A DNA stretch of 46,266 bases from JBFGJY01 sp041576975 (lineage in GTDB: Bacteria > Pseudomonadota > Gammaproteobacteria > UBA4575): assembly GCA_041576975.1 (NCBI GenBank), contig JBFGJY010000016.1:1-46266 (forward strand), written 5' to 3'. Positions 16,840 through 25,984 of this stretch are shown piece after piece. Below the pieces are notes generated by a model. The model was not told where the DNA came from, ran no database searches, and worked only from the letters and a program-made list of their open reading frames with translations. Made by a program: the position numbers and the translations under genes. The stretch's first letter is position 1; each line of letters opens with the position of its first letter.

Positions 16840-17860
16840 ATTCATATCAGAATACGGATTATTTTTAGCCAAAACACTTACTATGCTTATATTCATCTGG
16901 CTACTTATAAGCTTAATATTTTCTTTTTCAAAGAAAGCACGCGCAGATGATCATTTTGAAATAACTCATCTAAATGAAAAATATAAATCCATGTCGGACA
17001 CGTTACGTTTTTCTTTATTACCAAAAAAGGAATTAAAAAAGATAAAGAAACAACGCAAAAAAGAAAGCAAACAAGAAAAGAAAGCTGCAACAATTACAGG
17101 CAAGAAACGCATCTTTGTATTGAATTTTTTAGGCAACATTAAAGCCTCAGCCGTACGTCATCTACGCAAAGAAATTACTGCAATTTTATCGGTAGCCTCT
17201 AGCAATGATGAGGTCGTAGTGTGCTTAGAAAATGCAGGAGGTTTGGTGCACGAACATGGTTTTGCTGCTTCGCAATTGTCACGCATTAAACAAAAAGGTA
17301 TACCTCTAACCGTTGCAGTAGATAAAGTTGCAGCAAGTGGTGGTTACATGATGGCCTGTGTTGCCGATAAAATTTTAGCTGCCCCATTTGCAATTGTAGG
17401 CTCTATTGGTGTGCTAGCCCAAATACCCAATTTTAATCGCATGCTCGATAATCATGGCGTTGATTTTGAGCTCATGAAGGCTGGCGAGCTTAAACGTACC
17501 ATTACTATGTTTGGCAAAAATACACCCGAAGATCGCGAACATTTCAATGAACAATTGGAAGATACCCATGCACTGTTTAAAGAATTTGTAAAGGAAAACC
17601 GCCCAAACTTAGACATTGATAAAATCGCAACCGGCGAACACTGGCTCGCAAGCCGCGCACATGAGCTAAATTTAGTCGATGAATTGATTACCAGCGACGA
17701 TTATTTGTTAGAAGCCATCAAAGATGCAGACGTCTATGAGGTTACTTATAGTGTTCCTAAAACTATTAGCGAACGAATCGCCACCACAATACAAGCTGTG
17801 AGTGATAAATTAATATTTTCCTGGTGGCAAAAAGATCAAGATTCTAAATTGTTTAGTTAA
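16832..17860 (+). CDS. sohB: SohB-like inner-membrane S49 peptidase
   Basis: 342 residues. One N-terminal membrane helix (about 10-32), a lysine-rich linker (KKIKKQRKKESKQEKK), then a single S49 peptidase domain. The Ser/Lys dyad is S169 (VAASGGYMM) and K221 (AGELKRTIT), with NAGG and VGSIGV around the site. This matches SohB, a periplasm-facing signal-peptide-peptidase-type enzyme. The start overlaps the RibD-like stop by eight bases, and an AGGGAA box precedes it. The gene is convergent with the amidase gene, with 43 bases between and no clear terminator. Confidence 0.9.
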   Translation: MIEFISEYGLFLAKTLTMLIFIWLLISLIFSFSKKARADDHFEITHLNEKYKSMSDTLRFSLLPKKELKKIKKQRKKESKQEKKAATITGKKRIFVLNFLGNIKASAVRHLRKEITAILSVASSNDEVVVCLENAGGLVHEHGFAASQLSRIKQKGIPLTVAVDKVAASGGYMMACVADKILAAPFAIVGSIGVLAQIPNFNRMLDNHGVDFELMKAGELKRTITMFGKNTPEDREHFNEQLEDTHALFKEFVKENRPNLDIDKIATGEHWLASRAHELNLVDELITSDDYLLEAIKDADVYEVTYSVPKTISERIATTIQAVSDKLIFSWWQKDQDSKLFS

Positions 17861-17903
17861 AGAATCAATAAAATTAATCCTGGCAAGAAGTCAAAGCTGA
17901 AAG

Positions 17904-19295
17904 CTATGTTCCTGCTGATACTGGAATCATCAACACCTGCCCTACTCGAATCACATCTGTCTTGAGTTCATTCACTCTTCTTAAATCAACAAGACTTACC
18001 TGATAACGGTTTGCAATTCCTGATAGCGTTTCACCGCGACGTATTGTATGCGTGCTACTCGTTCCTAGATTAGCTAGCAATGCACCACTAGGCGCGTGGT
18101 CCTTTAAATAACGACGCAGTCCTTTCAAAATTGCTTGAGCGAGTGCTTGTTGGTGTTTACTACTCTTTAAACGTTGCTCTTCTTGCGGGTTAGAAATAAA
18201 AGCCGTTTCAACTAATACTGAGGGAATATCTGGAGACTTCAATACTGCAAAACCGGCTTGCTCAACACGGTTACGCAAAACCTTTCCAATTTGGTTTAGT
18301 TCTCTAAGAATGTCATCGGCTAAGTCGATACTGGCATCGATGGTAGCGGTTTGTGATAAATCAACTAATACCGATTTTAATACTGCATCTTTATCTTCAA
18401 GACTAACTCCACCAATTTTATCTGCCTCATTTTCGCGTTGCGCTAAAATGCGTGCTGCCTCGCTGGTTGCTCCATGTTGTGATAACACATACACCGAGGA
18501 CCCGCGCGCTCTGCGGTCTACGGCGGCATCAGCATGTATCGAAATAAACACATCTGCATTTCTGCTACTTGCTTTTTTAATCCTGTCTCTTAATGGGATA
18601 AACGTATCATTGGCGCGAATTAAAACTGCTTGCATTCCCTTTTCTTGATCTATTAGTGCCTTAAGTCGTTTAGCAATCGATAAAACAATAACTTTTTCGC
18701 GACTTCCACTACGACCAATTGCGCCTGGATCTTTGCCACCATGCCCCGCATCAATAGCAATGATTACATCGCGAAAATTTATTGGCGCTTCTTGTATAGC
18801 TAATACGGGTTCAGTTTGTTTTACTTTAGTGGTTGATGCCAAATCGATTACTAGTCGATGATTATTGCTCTCAGTTGGCGCGAGTAAAAAACTTTTTGGT
18901 ATTACCGTTGTATTTAGATCAAAAACTACACGTAATTTTTCTTTTGACTCTTGTGCATAGCGCATCCCTTTTAATAACGTGCCCGCGACATGTGATGTCG
19001 TCAGCTTGCCATTTGCATCACACTGTTCAATATCAAGAACTACTCGATCCGGATTCTTTAACACAAATACGTGGTGTTTCGCGCCAGAAGACAATTCAAA
19101 CACTACACGAGTGTTGCTTTGACGATCTGCAATACGAACATCTGTAATTTTCGCGATCTCCGCGGCAGCACTGAAAGCTGAAGAACAGAGCAAAAATAGA
19201 ATAAAAAAAAGTATTAAATGAAAATATCGGCCGCCCCAACGAATCTTCCTGCTAGGCAAAATTTCTCGCAAATTAGAGTGTGTAAGCTGTCGCAT
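17904..19295 (-). CDS. N-acetylmuramoyl-L-alanine amidase with AMIN and LysM
   Basis: About 463 residues from the ATG at 19295. That start gives a signal peptide of normal size (hydrophobic LILFFILFLLCSSAFSAAA); an ATG at 19352 would add 19 residues. Order: signal peptide, AMIN domain (about 45-150), zinc amidase_3 domain with DAGHGGKDPGAIG, the GSREK glutamate and SIHADA histidine, then a C-terminal LysM repeat (RRGETLSGIANRYQVSL). Cleaves the amide bond between MurNAc and the stem peptide in daughter-cell separation. Closest to the AmiB/AmiC group; LysM at the C terminus favours AmiB. It lies next to tsaE as in E. coli. Confidence 0.93.
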   Translation of the reverse strand: MRQLTHSNLREILPSRKIRWGGRYFHLILFFILFLLCSSAFSAAAEIAKITDVRIADRQSNTRVVFELSSGAKHHVFVLKNPDRVVLDIEQCDANGKLTTSHVAGTLLKGMRYAQESKEKLRVVFDLNTTVIPKSFLLAPTESNNHRLVIDLASTTKVKQTEPVLAIQEAPINFRDVIIAIDAGHGGKDPGAIGRSGSREKVIVLSIAKRLKALIDQEKGMQAVLIRANDTFIPLRDRIKKASSRNADVFISIHADAAVDRRARGSSVYVLSQHGATSEAARILAQRENEADKIGGVSLEDKDAVLKSVLVDLSQTATIDASIDLADDILRELNQIGKVLRNRVEQAGFAVLKSPDIPSVLVETAFISNPQEEQRLKSSKHQQALAQAILKGLRRYLKDHAPSGALLANLGTSSTHTIRRGETLSGIANRYQVSLVDLRRVNELKTDVIRVGQVLMIPVSAGT

Positions 19296-19414
19296 TGGGA
19301 AATGAATAGCCTTAGGTCGTATAACCGCTGAGAAAGTGTGACAAATTTGCATAAAATTGCAAGCAATAACTCTAATAAAACTAATGAGCTAGCAGTAATT
19401 ATTAGAGCCTAGTC

Positions 19415-19858
19415 TCATAATTGGCCAATAATCAATTGACCCTGTAAAGATTCAGCGTGGTACTCGACACGGCGGGAGTCGCCTTGATGCTCAAAGGAAA
19501 ATACAAGATCGGCTTTGGGCACACCCTCACCACCACGCTGTGGCCATTCAATCAGGCAAATAGCATCTTCTTCGGCGGATAAGTCTCGAATACCTAAAAA
19601 TTCAAGCTCATGAGGGTCTTGTAAGCGATATAGATCGAAATGATAAAGTGTTACACCTTTAAAGCTATAAGTCTCAAGCAATGAAAAGGTAGGACTCTTT
19701 ACTGTGCCAGTATGCCCGAGTGAGTGTATGAAGCCTCGTGCAAAAGTTGTCTTACCACTTCCTAACTCACCTGTTAAATAAATGATCAGTGGCGGCACAC
19801 AATTTTTCGCCACCTGTGCACCCAAATCTTGGGTGGCCACCTTTCCTTCTAATTGCAT
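19415..19858 (-). CDS. tsaE: tRNA threonylcarbamoyladenosine ATPase TsaE
   Basis: 147 residues. Walker A GELGSGKT (30-37), the VKSPTFSLLETY switch, HFDLYRL and the C-terminal IEWPQRGG are TsaE hallmarks. Works with TsaB and TsaD to make t6A37 in ANN-decoding tRNAs. It overlaps the 3' end of the nnrD gene by ten bases, so the two are translationally coupled. Confidence 0.95.
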   Translation of the reverse strand: MQLEGKVATQDLGAQVAKNCVPPLIIYLTGELGSGKTTFARGFIHSLGHTGTVKSPTFSLLETYSFKGVTLYHFDLYRLQDPHELEFLGIRDLSAEEDAICLIEWPQRGGEGVPKADLVFSFEHQGDSRRVEYHAESLQGQLIIGQL

Positions 19859-21333
19859 GATGCATTAACAAGCTTTCGTAACGGAACAAACAAATCACTT
19901 GCCAACATACCACGCATACCATCTTGTGCAGCTATGTCAGCACTCTGTGCGTGCAGTTGCACTCCAAAACGTGCGGCATCATATAAATTAAGTCCTTGTG
20001 CAAGCAGTCCTGCAATAATTCCTGTTAAGACATCACCCATTCCACCCGAAGCCATACCGGGATTGCCTGCTGTGCAAATAGAAACTTGTTTGTGTGACGC
20101 CACCAATGTACCACTACCTTTTAGCACACATACACCGCCGTACTGTTGTTGTAATGCTTGTACAGACTCGAGACGTTGATGTTGAATGTCACGCGTAGTT
20201 GTTTTCAGTAAACGTGCCGCTTCTCCTGGGTGTGGACTTAGTATCCAAGATTGTTTTTGTAATGGATCCTTGGCAAGCAAATTAAGTGCATCTGCATCTA
20301 AGACAATGGGCATGTTAAATTCTAAAATGCGTGCAAATAAATTTTTTGCCCACTTATTTTGCCCAAGCCCAGGACCAACAGCCAGTACAGTGGCTCGTTT
20401 AAGCAATGAGTCAAGGTCATGGATATCCTCAACTCCATGTACCATCATTTCTCGACATGAATTAATTGCGATACCTGCATGCTGCACAGTGGTTGCGACA
20501 GAAACCAATCCACTACCTGTTCTTGCGGCTGCTTCTGCGGCCAACATTACAGAACCAGCCATGCCTTCATTGCCACCAATGAGGAGCACATGTCCGAAAT
20601 CACCCTTATGTGCATACGAATGTCTTTCACCCAGCAGTGAATAAAGTTCAGTGAGATTTATGTTTTGACAAGTCGCAGACATCGATTGATAGACTTCTTT
20701 AGGGATCTGTAAATCACTAAAATATACTTTACCTGAATAGCTGTGGCCCACGCCGGTCACAAGCCCTAATTTCATTCCCACAAATGTAACCGTTGCATCT
20801 GCTTTTATGGCAATACCCAAAGGAAATCCTCGATTCGCATCCAGTCCTGAGGGTATATCCGCACTTAATACAGGTGCATTATGCTCATTCACTAGGCGAA
20901 TTGCTGTTGCAAACTCGTCTTTTACTTGGCGGCTTAGGCCTGTGCCTAATAATGCATCAACAATAAGATTGCAATCTGGCAATGACTGTCCATCAAAAAC
21001 TGTATATATACCACCGTTTTCAATATATAAATCATGGGCCTTTTTTGCATCTCCACGAAGCTTGGAATGATTACCTACTTGAACCACAGCAACTTGCATC
21101 TTCGCGGACAATGCCAAATTAGCAATTACATAGCCGTCGCCACCATTGTTACCCGTGCCCGCCAGCACAATCATATGTTGTGTGTTAGGCCAATTTTGCT
21201 GAATTACCTCAAATGCTGCTGCGCCTGCGCGCTGCATCAAAGTAAAACTAGGTACATTAAACTCCTCAATAGCGATACGATCTAACTCGCGTACTTGTTT
21301 TGCAAGATAAATTTCTCTAGGAATTGTTTGCAT
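19849..21333 (-). CDS. nnrD: Bifunctional NAD(P)HX epimerase/dehydratase
   Basis: About 494 residues from the ATG at 21333, chosen over a start ten codons upstream because MQTIPREIYLAKQVRELD matches family starts. N-terminal YjeF epimerase (NnrE) domain with GTGNNGGDGYV, then the C-terminal ribokinase-like dehydratase (NnrD) domain with GGNEGMAGS, SPHPGEAARLL, VLKGSGTLV and AGNPGMASGGMGDVL. Repairs hydrated NADH and NADPH. A TATAAT box ends five to six bases before the ATG, so the message may be almost leaderless if that box is used. Divergent from queG. Confidence 0.94.
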   Translation of the reverse strand: MQTIPREIYLAKQVRELDRIAIEEFNVPSFTLMQRAGAAAFEVIQQNWPNTQHMIVLAGTGNNGGDGYVIANLALSAKMQVAVVQVGNHSKLRGDAKKAHDLYIENGGIYTVFDGQSLPDCNLIVDALLGTGLSRQVKDEFATAIRLVNEHNAPVLSADIPSGLDANRGFPLGIAIKADATVTFVGMKLGLVTGVGHSYSGKVYFSDLQIPKEVYQSMSATCQNINLTELYSLLGERHSYAHKGDFGHVLLIGGNEGMAGSVMLAAEAAARTGSGLVSVATTVQHAGIAINSCREMMVHGVEDIHDLDSLLKRATVLAVGPGLGQNKWAKNLFARILEFNMPIVLDADALNLLAKDPLQKQSWILSPHPGEAARLLKTTTRDIQHQRLESVQALQQQYGGVCVLKGSGTLVASHKQVSICTAGNPGMASGGMGDVLTGIIAGLLAQGLNLYDAARFGVQLHAQSADIAAQDGMRGMLASDLFVPLRKLVNASCN

Positions 21334-21391
21334 AGGTAAATTATACGCAAGCATAAGATTCACGATTAGTACAAATTATTTTTAATATACG

Positions 21392-22456
21392 ATGCATCAA
21401 TCACTCTCAAATTTTACCGAATTGGCACAGCAAATTAAGACCTGGGGGATTGATCTTGGTTTTGATGAGGTTGGCATTACTAACACGGAGCTGGATGAAC
21501 ATGAAACTCATCTGATGAATTGGTTAGCGTCAGAGTACCATGGAAAAATGCATTATATGAGCAAACATGGTACCAAGCGCTCTCAACCTGAAAAATTAAT
21601 CCCCGGCACCATTCGTATCATTTCCACACGTATTAATTATCAAGCACCCGAGGCCAAGGACGAAGAAGATGTTCTGAATAACAAAAACCAAGCCTATATT
21701 TCTCGTTATGCATTAGGTCGCGACTATCACAAAGTGATTCGTAATCGCTTACAAAAACTAGCTGCACGAATCGAAACAAAAGTTGGACCATTTGGTTATC
21801 GTGCATTTGTGGATAGTGCACCTGTACTAGAAAAGGCACTGGCAGAAAAAGCGGGGTTAGGTTGGATTGGAAAACACACCAATTTAATTAATCGCGAGTG
21901 TGGGTCATGGTTTTTTTTAGGTGAGCTGTATACTGACTTACCTCTGCCTATTGATGAACCCGTCAAAAATTATTGTGGAACCTGTAGCGCCTGCATCGAT
22001 TGTTGTCCTACACAAGCAATCATTGGACCATATAAGTTAGATGCGAGACGCTGCATCTCTTATCACACTATTGAATTAAAAGATGCCATACCGGTTGAAT
22101 TCCGCAAAGCAATGAGTAACCGCATCTTTGGTTGTGATGATTGTCAGCTGTATTGTCCCTGGAATCGATTTGAAAAAAAAAGCGTGCTTGCAGATTTTGC
22201 CGTGCGTAATAATTTAGATGCGCCTGATCTGATTGCATTATTTAATTGGAGTGAACAAGAATTTTTAAAAAATACTGAAGGTTCCACAATTCGACGTATT
22301 GGCTATGAATGCTGGCTCAGAAACATTGCGGTTGCGCTAGGTAATGCGCCACATACATCCGCAGTAATTAACGCCTTACAAAAAAAACAAAACTATCCTA
22401 GTAAACTAGTACACGAGCATGTTCTTTGGGCACTAGAACAACACAGTGCACTGTAA
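21392..22456 (+). CDS. queG: Epoxyqueuosine reductase
   Basis: 354 residues. N-terminal cobalamin-binding region with YHGKMHYM, central KHTNLI and GELYTDLPL, two 4Fe-4S motifs (CGTCSACIDCCPTQAI and CDDCQLYCPWN), and a HEAT-like C terminus. Performs the last step of queuosine formation in tRNA, using cobalamin and iron-sulfur clusters. Divergent from nnrD, as in related bacteria. Convergent with pgi with only six bases between stops. Confidence 0.94.
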   Translation: MHQSLSNFTELAQQIKTWGIDLGFDEVGITNTELDEHETHLMNWLASEYHGKMHYMSKHGTKRSQPEKLIPGTIRIISTRINYQAPEAKDEEDVLNNKNQAYISRYALGRDYHKVIRNRLQKLAARIETKVGPFGYRAFVDSAPVLEKALAEKAGLGWIGKHTNLINRECGSWFFLGELYTDLPLPIDEPVKNYCGTCSACIDCCPTQAIIGPYKLDARRCISYHTIELKDAIPVEFRKAMSNRIFGCDDCQLYCPWNRFEKKSVLADFAVRNNLDAPDLIALFNWSEQEFLKNTEGSTIRRIGYECWLRNIAVALGNAPHTSAVINALQKKQNYPSKLVHEHVLWALEQHSAL

Positions 22457-22462
22457 AACTAT

Positions 22463-24040
22463 TTATGAATATTTCTTATAATAATTAATCAGTGCATTGG
22501 TAGATGAATCTTGATCTATGACTAGTTCAGTCTCTTGCATCTTTTCTAATAATTTATTTGCGAGTTTTTTGCCTAGCTCCACCCCCATTTGATCAAAGGA
22601 ATTTATATTCAGGATAACGCCTTGTACAAACACCTTATGTTCATACATCGCTAGCAACATGCCTAGTGTATAAGGTGTTAACTCTTTCAGTAAAATCGTA
22701 TTACTAATTCGATTTCCTGGAAACATTTTATGTGCGGCAAGCTCATGCTCGCCTTGTGCCTGAGCTTCTTCAAGTGTTTGGCCCAGCATTAAGGCTTGTG
22801 CCTGACCGAACATATTAGCCAATAACATGTCGTGTTGAATTTGGTGATTATGACTAGCCTTCACCACTCCTATAAAATCACAGCTTATTGCGTGTGTGCC
22901 CTGGTGCAAAAGTTGGAAAAAACTATGTTGCGCATTCGTACCCACATCTCCAAACACAACTGGAGAGCTAGGAACATCAAGTCTGTTGCCAGCACGATCG
23001 ACATACTTGCCATTACTTTCCATTTCCAGTTGTTGCAAATAGGCTGGTAGATAAGTTAATCGCACATCATAGGGTAAAACAGCATGCACGAACATATTCA
23101 AAAAATGCTGATTCCAAATGTCTAATAAAGCAAGCAGCACAGGTATGTTTTCTTTTGGGTCAGCATTCTTAAAGTGTTCATCCATGGCGTTTGCCCCAAG
23201 TAAAAGCTCTTTGAATGCAGGCATACCCAAATAAAGTGCAATGGATAACCCCACCGCAGACCACAAAGAAAAGCGTCCACCTATTTCATCCCACATAGGA
23301 AATACTTGTTGTTGTGGAATACCAAATGACACAGCTTTTTCCATGTTTGCTGAAACCGCCACAAAGTGTTTTGAAATTTTATCTTTTACTTTTGTATTTT
23401 GTGATAACCATTTTTTTGCGGTATTTGCATTGGCTAAAGTTTCCTGCGTAGTGAAGCTTTTTGAAGTTACAATAAAAAGTGTGCTAACAGGATTTAACTT
23501 ATTCAAAATTTGATTTATTTCTGTAGCATCCACATTCGCTACAAAATGTACATTTAAACCAGGTTTCGCAAAATCAGTTAAGGCATCACACACTAGCATC
23601 GGACCTAGATGTGACCCTCCTATGCCTAGATTTACAACATCCGTAAAACTACCCGTACGAACTTCCTCTACAAATACTTCCATACTTTGCAATACATCGA
23701 GTTGTTTTTTTGCCCACGCAGAAGTTGAATCATTGAGATTTCGTAATGCCGCATGTTGCACGGCGCGATTTTCTGTTGAATTAATAAGTTCTCCAGCAAA
23801 CATTTTGTCGCGCCAGGATTTAACTTCACATTCATCGAATAACGATAGTAGTTTTCCCATCGTTTCCTCAGTAATTCGATTTTTAGAATAATCTAATAGA
23901 AGGTGTTCATATTGTTGCGAAAATTTATCAAAGCGATTTTGATTCTGTGCAAACATTTCGCGCAAAGTATGCGCCTTAACCTCTAGGGCATGAGTTTGTA
24001 GTAATTTATAAGAAGCTAATTGAGAAAGTGGTTTGCGCAT
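22463..24040 (-). CDS. pgi: Glucose-6-phosphate isomerase
   Basis: About 525 residues from the ATG at 24040 (RKPLSQLASYKLLQ); ten upstream codons are read from a weaker start. Family signatures: NLGIGGSHLGPMLV, DEIGGRFSLWSAVG, and the C-terminal INSFDQMGVELGKKLA. Interconverts glucose- and fructose-6-phosphate. The region that usually reads GEPGTNGQH here reads GDVGTNAQH, changing the Glu assigned as catalytic base to Asp. It follows the terminator of the panC operon, so it needs its own promoter in 24041-24119, which is not obvious. Confidence 0.93.
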   Translation of the reverse strand: MRKPLSQLASYKLLQTHALEVKAHTLREMFAQNQNRFDKFSQQYEHLLLDYSKNRITEETMGKLLSLFDECEVKSWRDKMFAGELINSTENRAVQHAALRNLNDSTSAWAKKQLDVLQSMEVFVEEVRTGSFTDVVNLGIGGSHLGPMLVCDALTDFAKPGLNVHFVANVDATEINQILNKLNPVSTLFIVTSKSFTTQETLANANTAKKWLSQNTKVKDKISKHFVAVSANMEKAVSFGIPQQQVFPMWDEIGGRFSLWSAVGLSIALYLGMPAFKELLLGANAMDEHFKNADPKENIPVLLALLDIWNQHFLNMFVHAVLPYDVRLTYLPAYLQQLEMESNGKYVDRAGNRLDVPSSPVVFGDVGTNAQHSFFQLLHQGTHAISCDFIGVVKASHNHQIQHDMLLANMFGQAQALMLGQTLEEAQAQGEHELAAHKMFPGNRISNTILLKELTPYTLGMLLAMYEHKVFVQGVILNINSFDQMGVELGKKLANKLLEKMQETELVIDQDSSTNALINYYKKYS

Positions 24041-24070
24041 GGAGTATTGCCAAACAAAATAAACGCACAA

Positions 24071-24097
24071 AAAATAAGGGCGCTAAAAAAGCGCCCT
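24071..24097 (-). terminator. Rho-independent terminator of the pcnB-panC operon
   Basis: Stem AGGGCGC (24077-24083) and GCGCCCT (24091-24097) with a 7-base A-rich loop. On the minus strand it is followed by TATTTTTTG. It lies 22 bases past the stop of the 42-residue membrane protein gene and so closes the pantothenate operon before pgi. Confidence 0.85.
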
Positions 24098-24119
24098 ATA
24101 TTTTAGAAATTCTTAAGTA

Positions 24120-24248
24120 TTAGGTATTGTCATCTGTAACACGCTTAACTGTAATAAGTTGTGAAATGCCTAAATTAAATATATTTAACTGTGCGGCGAT
24201 AGCAATGACAAACGCTGCCACTATACAAACTACAACTAAGACCCACAT
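24120..24248 (-). CDS. Small single-helix membrane protein (42 aa)
   Basis: A short gene preceded by a perfect AAGGAG box six bases before the ATG. It encodes 42 residues beginning MWVLVVVCIVAAFVIAIAA, one membrane helix, then a polar tail ending KRVTDDNT. I do not recognise a family. It is last in the operon after panC (47 bases downstream of its stop) and just before the terminator, so it is almost certainly transcribed. Likely an inner-membrane microprotein. The ribosome site and the operon position are the main support; no homologue is known to me. Confidence 0.72.
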   Translation of the reverse strand: MWVLVVVCIVAAFVIAIAAQLNIFNLGISQLITVKRVTDDNT

Positions 24249-24295
24249 ATTTGTCTCCTTGCAAAAAAATAAACTCTTCAACAAAGTATACTGAT

Positions 24296-25147
24296 TTAGA
24301 CCAATTGTAACAGTATATTGTCGATCAAACGTGCCTTACCTAGCCAGGCTGCAGTTAAAATTGCAATAAATTCAGTGTCATAGCTTGGCGACCGTAGATT
24401 TACAGCATTTCGAATTGCCACGTAATCTGGACGAAATCCGGCCTTGGTGAGCCTTTTCATCGCTTGATTCTCTAACGTACCAAAATCTCGGTTACCGTCC
24501 TCTATATGTTTTTTTACACATATAAGTTCGGCATACAACTGTGGTGCCAGCTTGCGTTCAGTAGCATTCAGATAAGAATTGCGTGAACTAAGCGCCAGTC
24601 CATCTCCTTCACGCTGCGTAGGAACTTGTTCTATTTGTATCGGCAATTTAAGATCTTGAACTAATTGCTTAATAATGATCAGCTGCTGATAGTCTTTTTC
24701 ACCAAATACCGCAATATCAGGTGTCACGATGTTAAATAATCTCGTAACCACTTTAACAATACCATCAAAAAATCCCGGTCGAAATTTACCGCATAATTGT
24801 TGATTTAATGGATTTTTGGGAATGTTTATTTGTATTTGATTTTTTTCTGAATAAATCTCCTCATGCTCAGGCATGAATACTAAATCCACTTTGGCAATTC
24901 GTAACGCTACTAGATCTTGTTGCGGTGTACGTGGATATGCTTGCAAATCTTCTTCTCGGTCAAACTGCAAAGCATTAACAAAAATGCTGCAAATTAATTT
25001 TCCAGCACATGTCTTAGCGTGATCAATTAAAGCAAGGTGCCCTGCATGCAAGTTCCCCATGGTAGGTACAAATACAATTTTTTCACCACTTGTCTTCCAT
25101 GTTGATATTTGCTGACGTAGCGCTGCAACCGTAGTAACCGTTTGCAT
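24296..25147 (-). CDS. panC: Pantothenate synthetase
   Basis: 283 residues. MGNLHAGHLALI near the N terminus is the HIGH-type nucleotide-binding motif. VFGEKDYQQL, the pantoate-binding GDGLALSSRNSYL and PDYVAIR are family signatures. ATP-dependent joining of pantoate and beta-alanine to pantothenate, the coenzyme A precursor. Downstream of panB by 26 bases. Confidence 0.96.
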   Translation of the reverse strand: MQTVTTVAALRQQISTWKTSGEKIVFVPTMGNLHAGHLALIDHAKTCAGKLICSIFVNALQFDREEDLQAYPRTPQQDLVALRIAKVDLVFMPEHEEIYSEKNQIQINIPKNPLNQQLCGKFRPGFFDGIVKVVTRLFNIVTPDIAVFGEKDYQQLIIIKQLVQDLKLPIQIEQVPTQREGDGLALSSRNSYLNATERKLAPQLYAELICVKKHIEDGNRDFGTLENQAMKRLTKAGFRPDYVAIRNAVNLRSPSYDTEFIAILTAAWLGKARLIDNILLQLV

Positions 25148-25173
25148 AGGAAAAATTTAAGGTGGTTCTAAAT

Positions 25174-25971
25174 CTAATTTGGAAAACGTAGATTTTTCAC
25201 ATCTTCTACATAAGATGCAATTGCGGTAGGTATATCTTTTGCATCCGCAAGAAAGTTTTTCGCAAATTTAGGCTTTACACCTTGAGTAATGCCTAACAAA
25301 TCATGCAGCACTAAAATCTGGCCATCACAATTTGGACCAGCACCTATCCCAATCACGGGTATGGAACAATTTTTGGTAATTTTATTAGCGAGTTCATGCG
25401 GCACACATTCGAGCAACAATATATCTGCACCCGCTGCCTGTAAGTCTTCTGCGCTGTTAAATAATTCATTGGCACTGGCATCGTTATTACCTTGCATGGA
25501 ATAACCGCCTAACTTATGAATATATTGTGGTCGCAGACCTAGATGTGCACATATCGGTATTCCACATTCGCTGAGCTCTTGCACAATGCTAACTTGGCGA
25601 ACAGAAGCCTCCAATTTCACCATCTGCGCACCTCCAAGCTGAATTAAATCGGTGGCATTACTTAGTGCTTGCTCCACATTGGTGTAAGACATAAATGGCA
25701 TGTCTGACACCACAAAGGCATGCTTAACCGCAGAATTTACACATTGGCTGTGGTAGATCATATCGTCCATAGTTACAGACACCGTACTATCATGACCCTG
25801 AACAACCATACCTAAAGAATCACCAACAAGTATGATGTCTATGCCGGCTTGATCAAGTATTGCAGCAAAACTTGCATCATAAGCGGTGAGACATGCAATT
25901 TTTTCATTGTTTGTCTTCATCGCCTGCAGATCTTTCAGCGTTAGATTTTTGGTATGCCGATGTGTACTCAT
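25174..25971 (-). CDS. panB: 3-methyl-2-oxobutanoate hydroxymethyltransferase
   Basis: 265 residues. ACLTAYDASFAAILDQAGIDIILVGDS, the metal-ligand GDSLGMVVQGH region, and CAHLGLRPQ are PanB landmarks. Transfers the hydroxymethyl group from methylene-tetrahydrofolate to 2-oxoisovalerate, the first step to pantothenate. It lies 13 bases after the deoxynucleoside kinase gene in the operon. Confidence 0.96.
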   Translation of the reverse strand: MSTHRHTKNLTLKDLQAMKTNNEKIACLTAYDASFAAILDQAGIDIILVGDSLGMVVQGHDSTVSVTMDDMIYHSQCVNSAVKHAFVVSDMPFMSYTNVEQALSNATDLIQLGGAQMVKLEASVRQVSIVQELSECGIPICAHLGLRPQYIHKLGGYSMQGNNDASANELFNSAEDLQAAGADILLLECVPHELANKITKNCSIPVIGIGAGPNCDGQILVLHDLLGITQGVKPKFAKNFLADAKDIPTAIASYVEDVKNLRFPN

Positions 25972-25984
25972 TTTAAATAGAAAC

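Noticed and set aside
20186..20644. 152-residue plus-strand frame inside nnrD
   Set aside because: Antisense shadow with Ser/Pro/Cys-rich noise composition; nnrD is unmistakable on the other strand.
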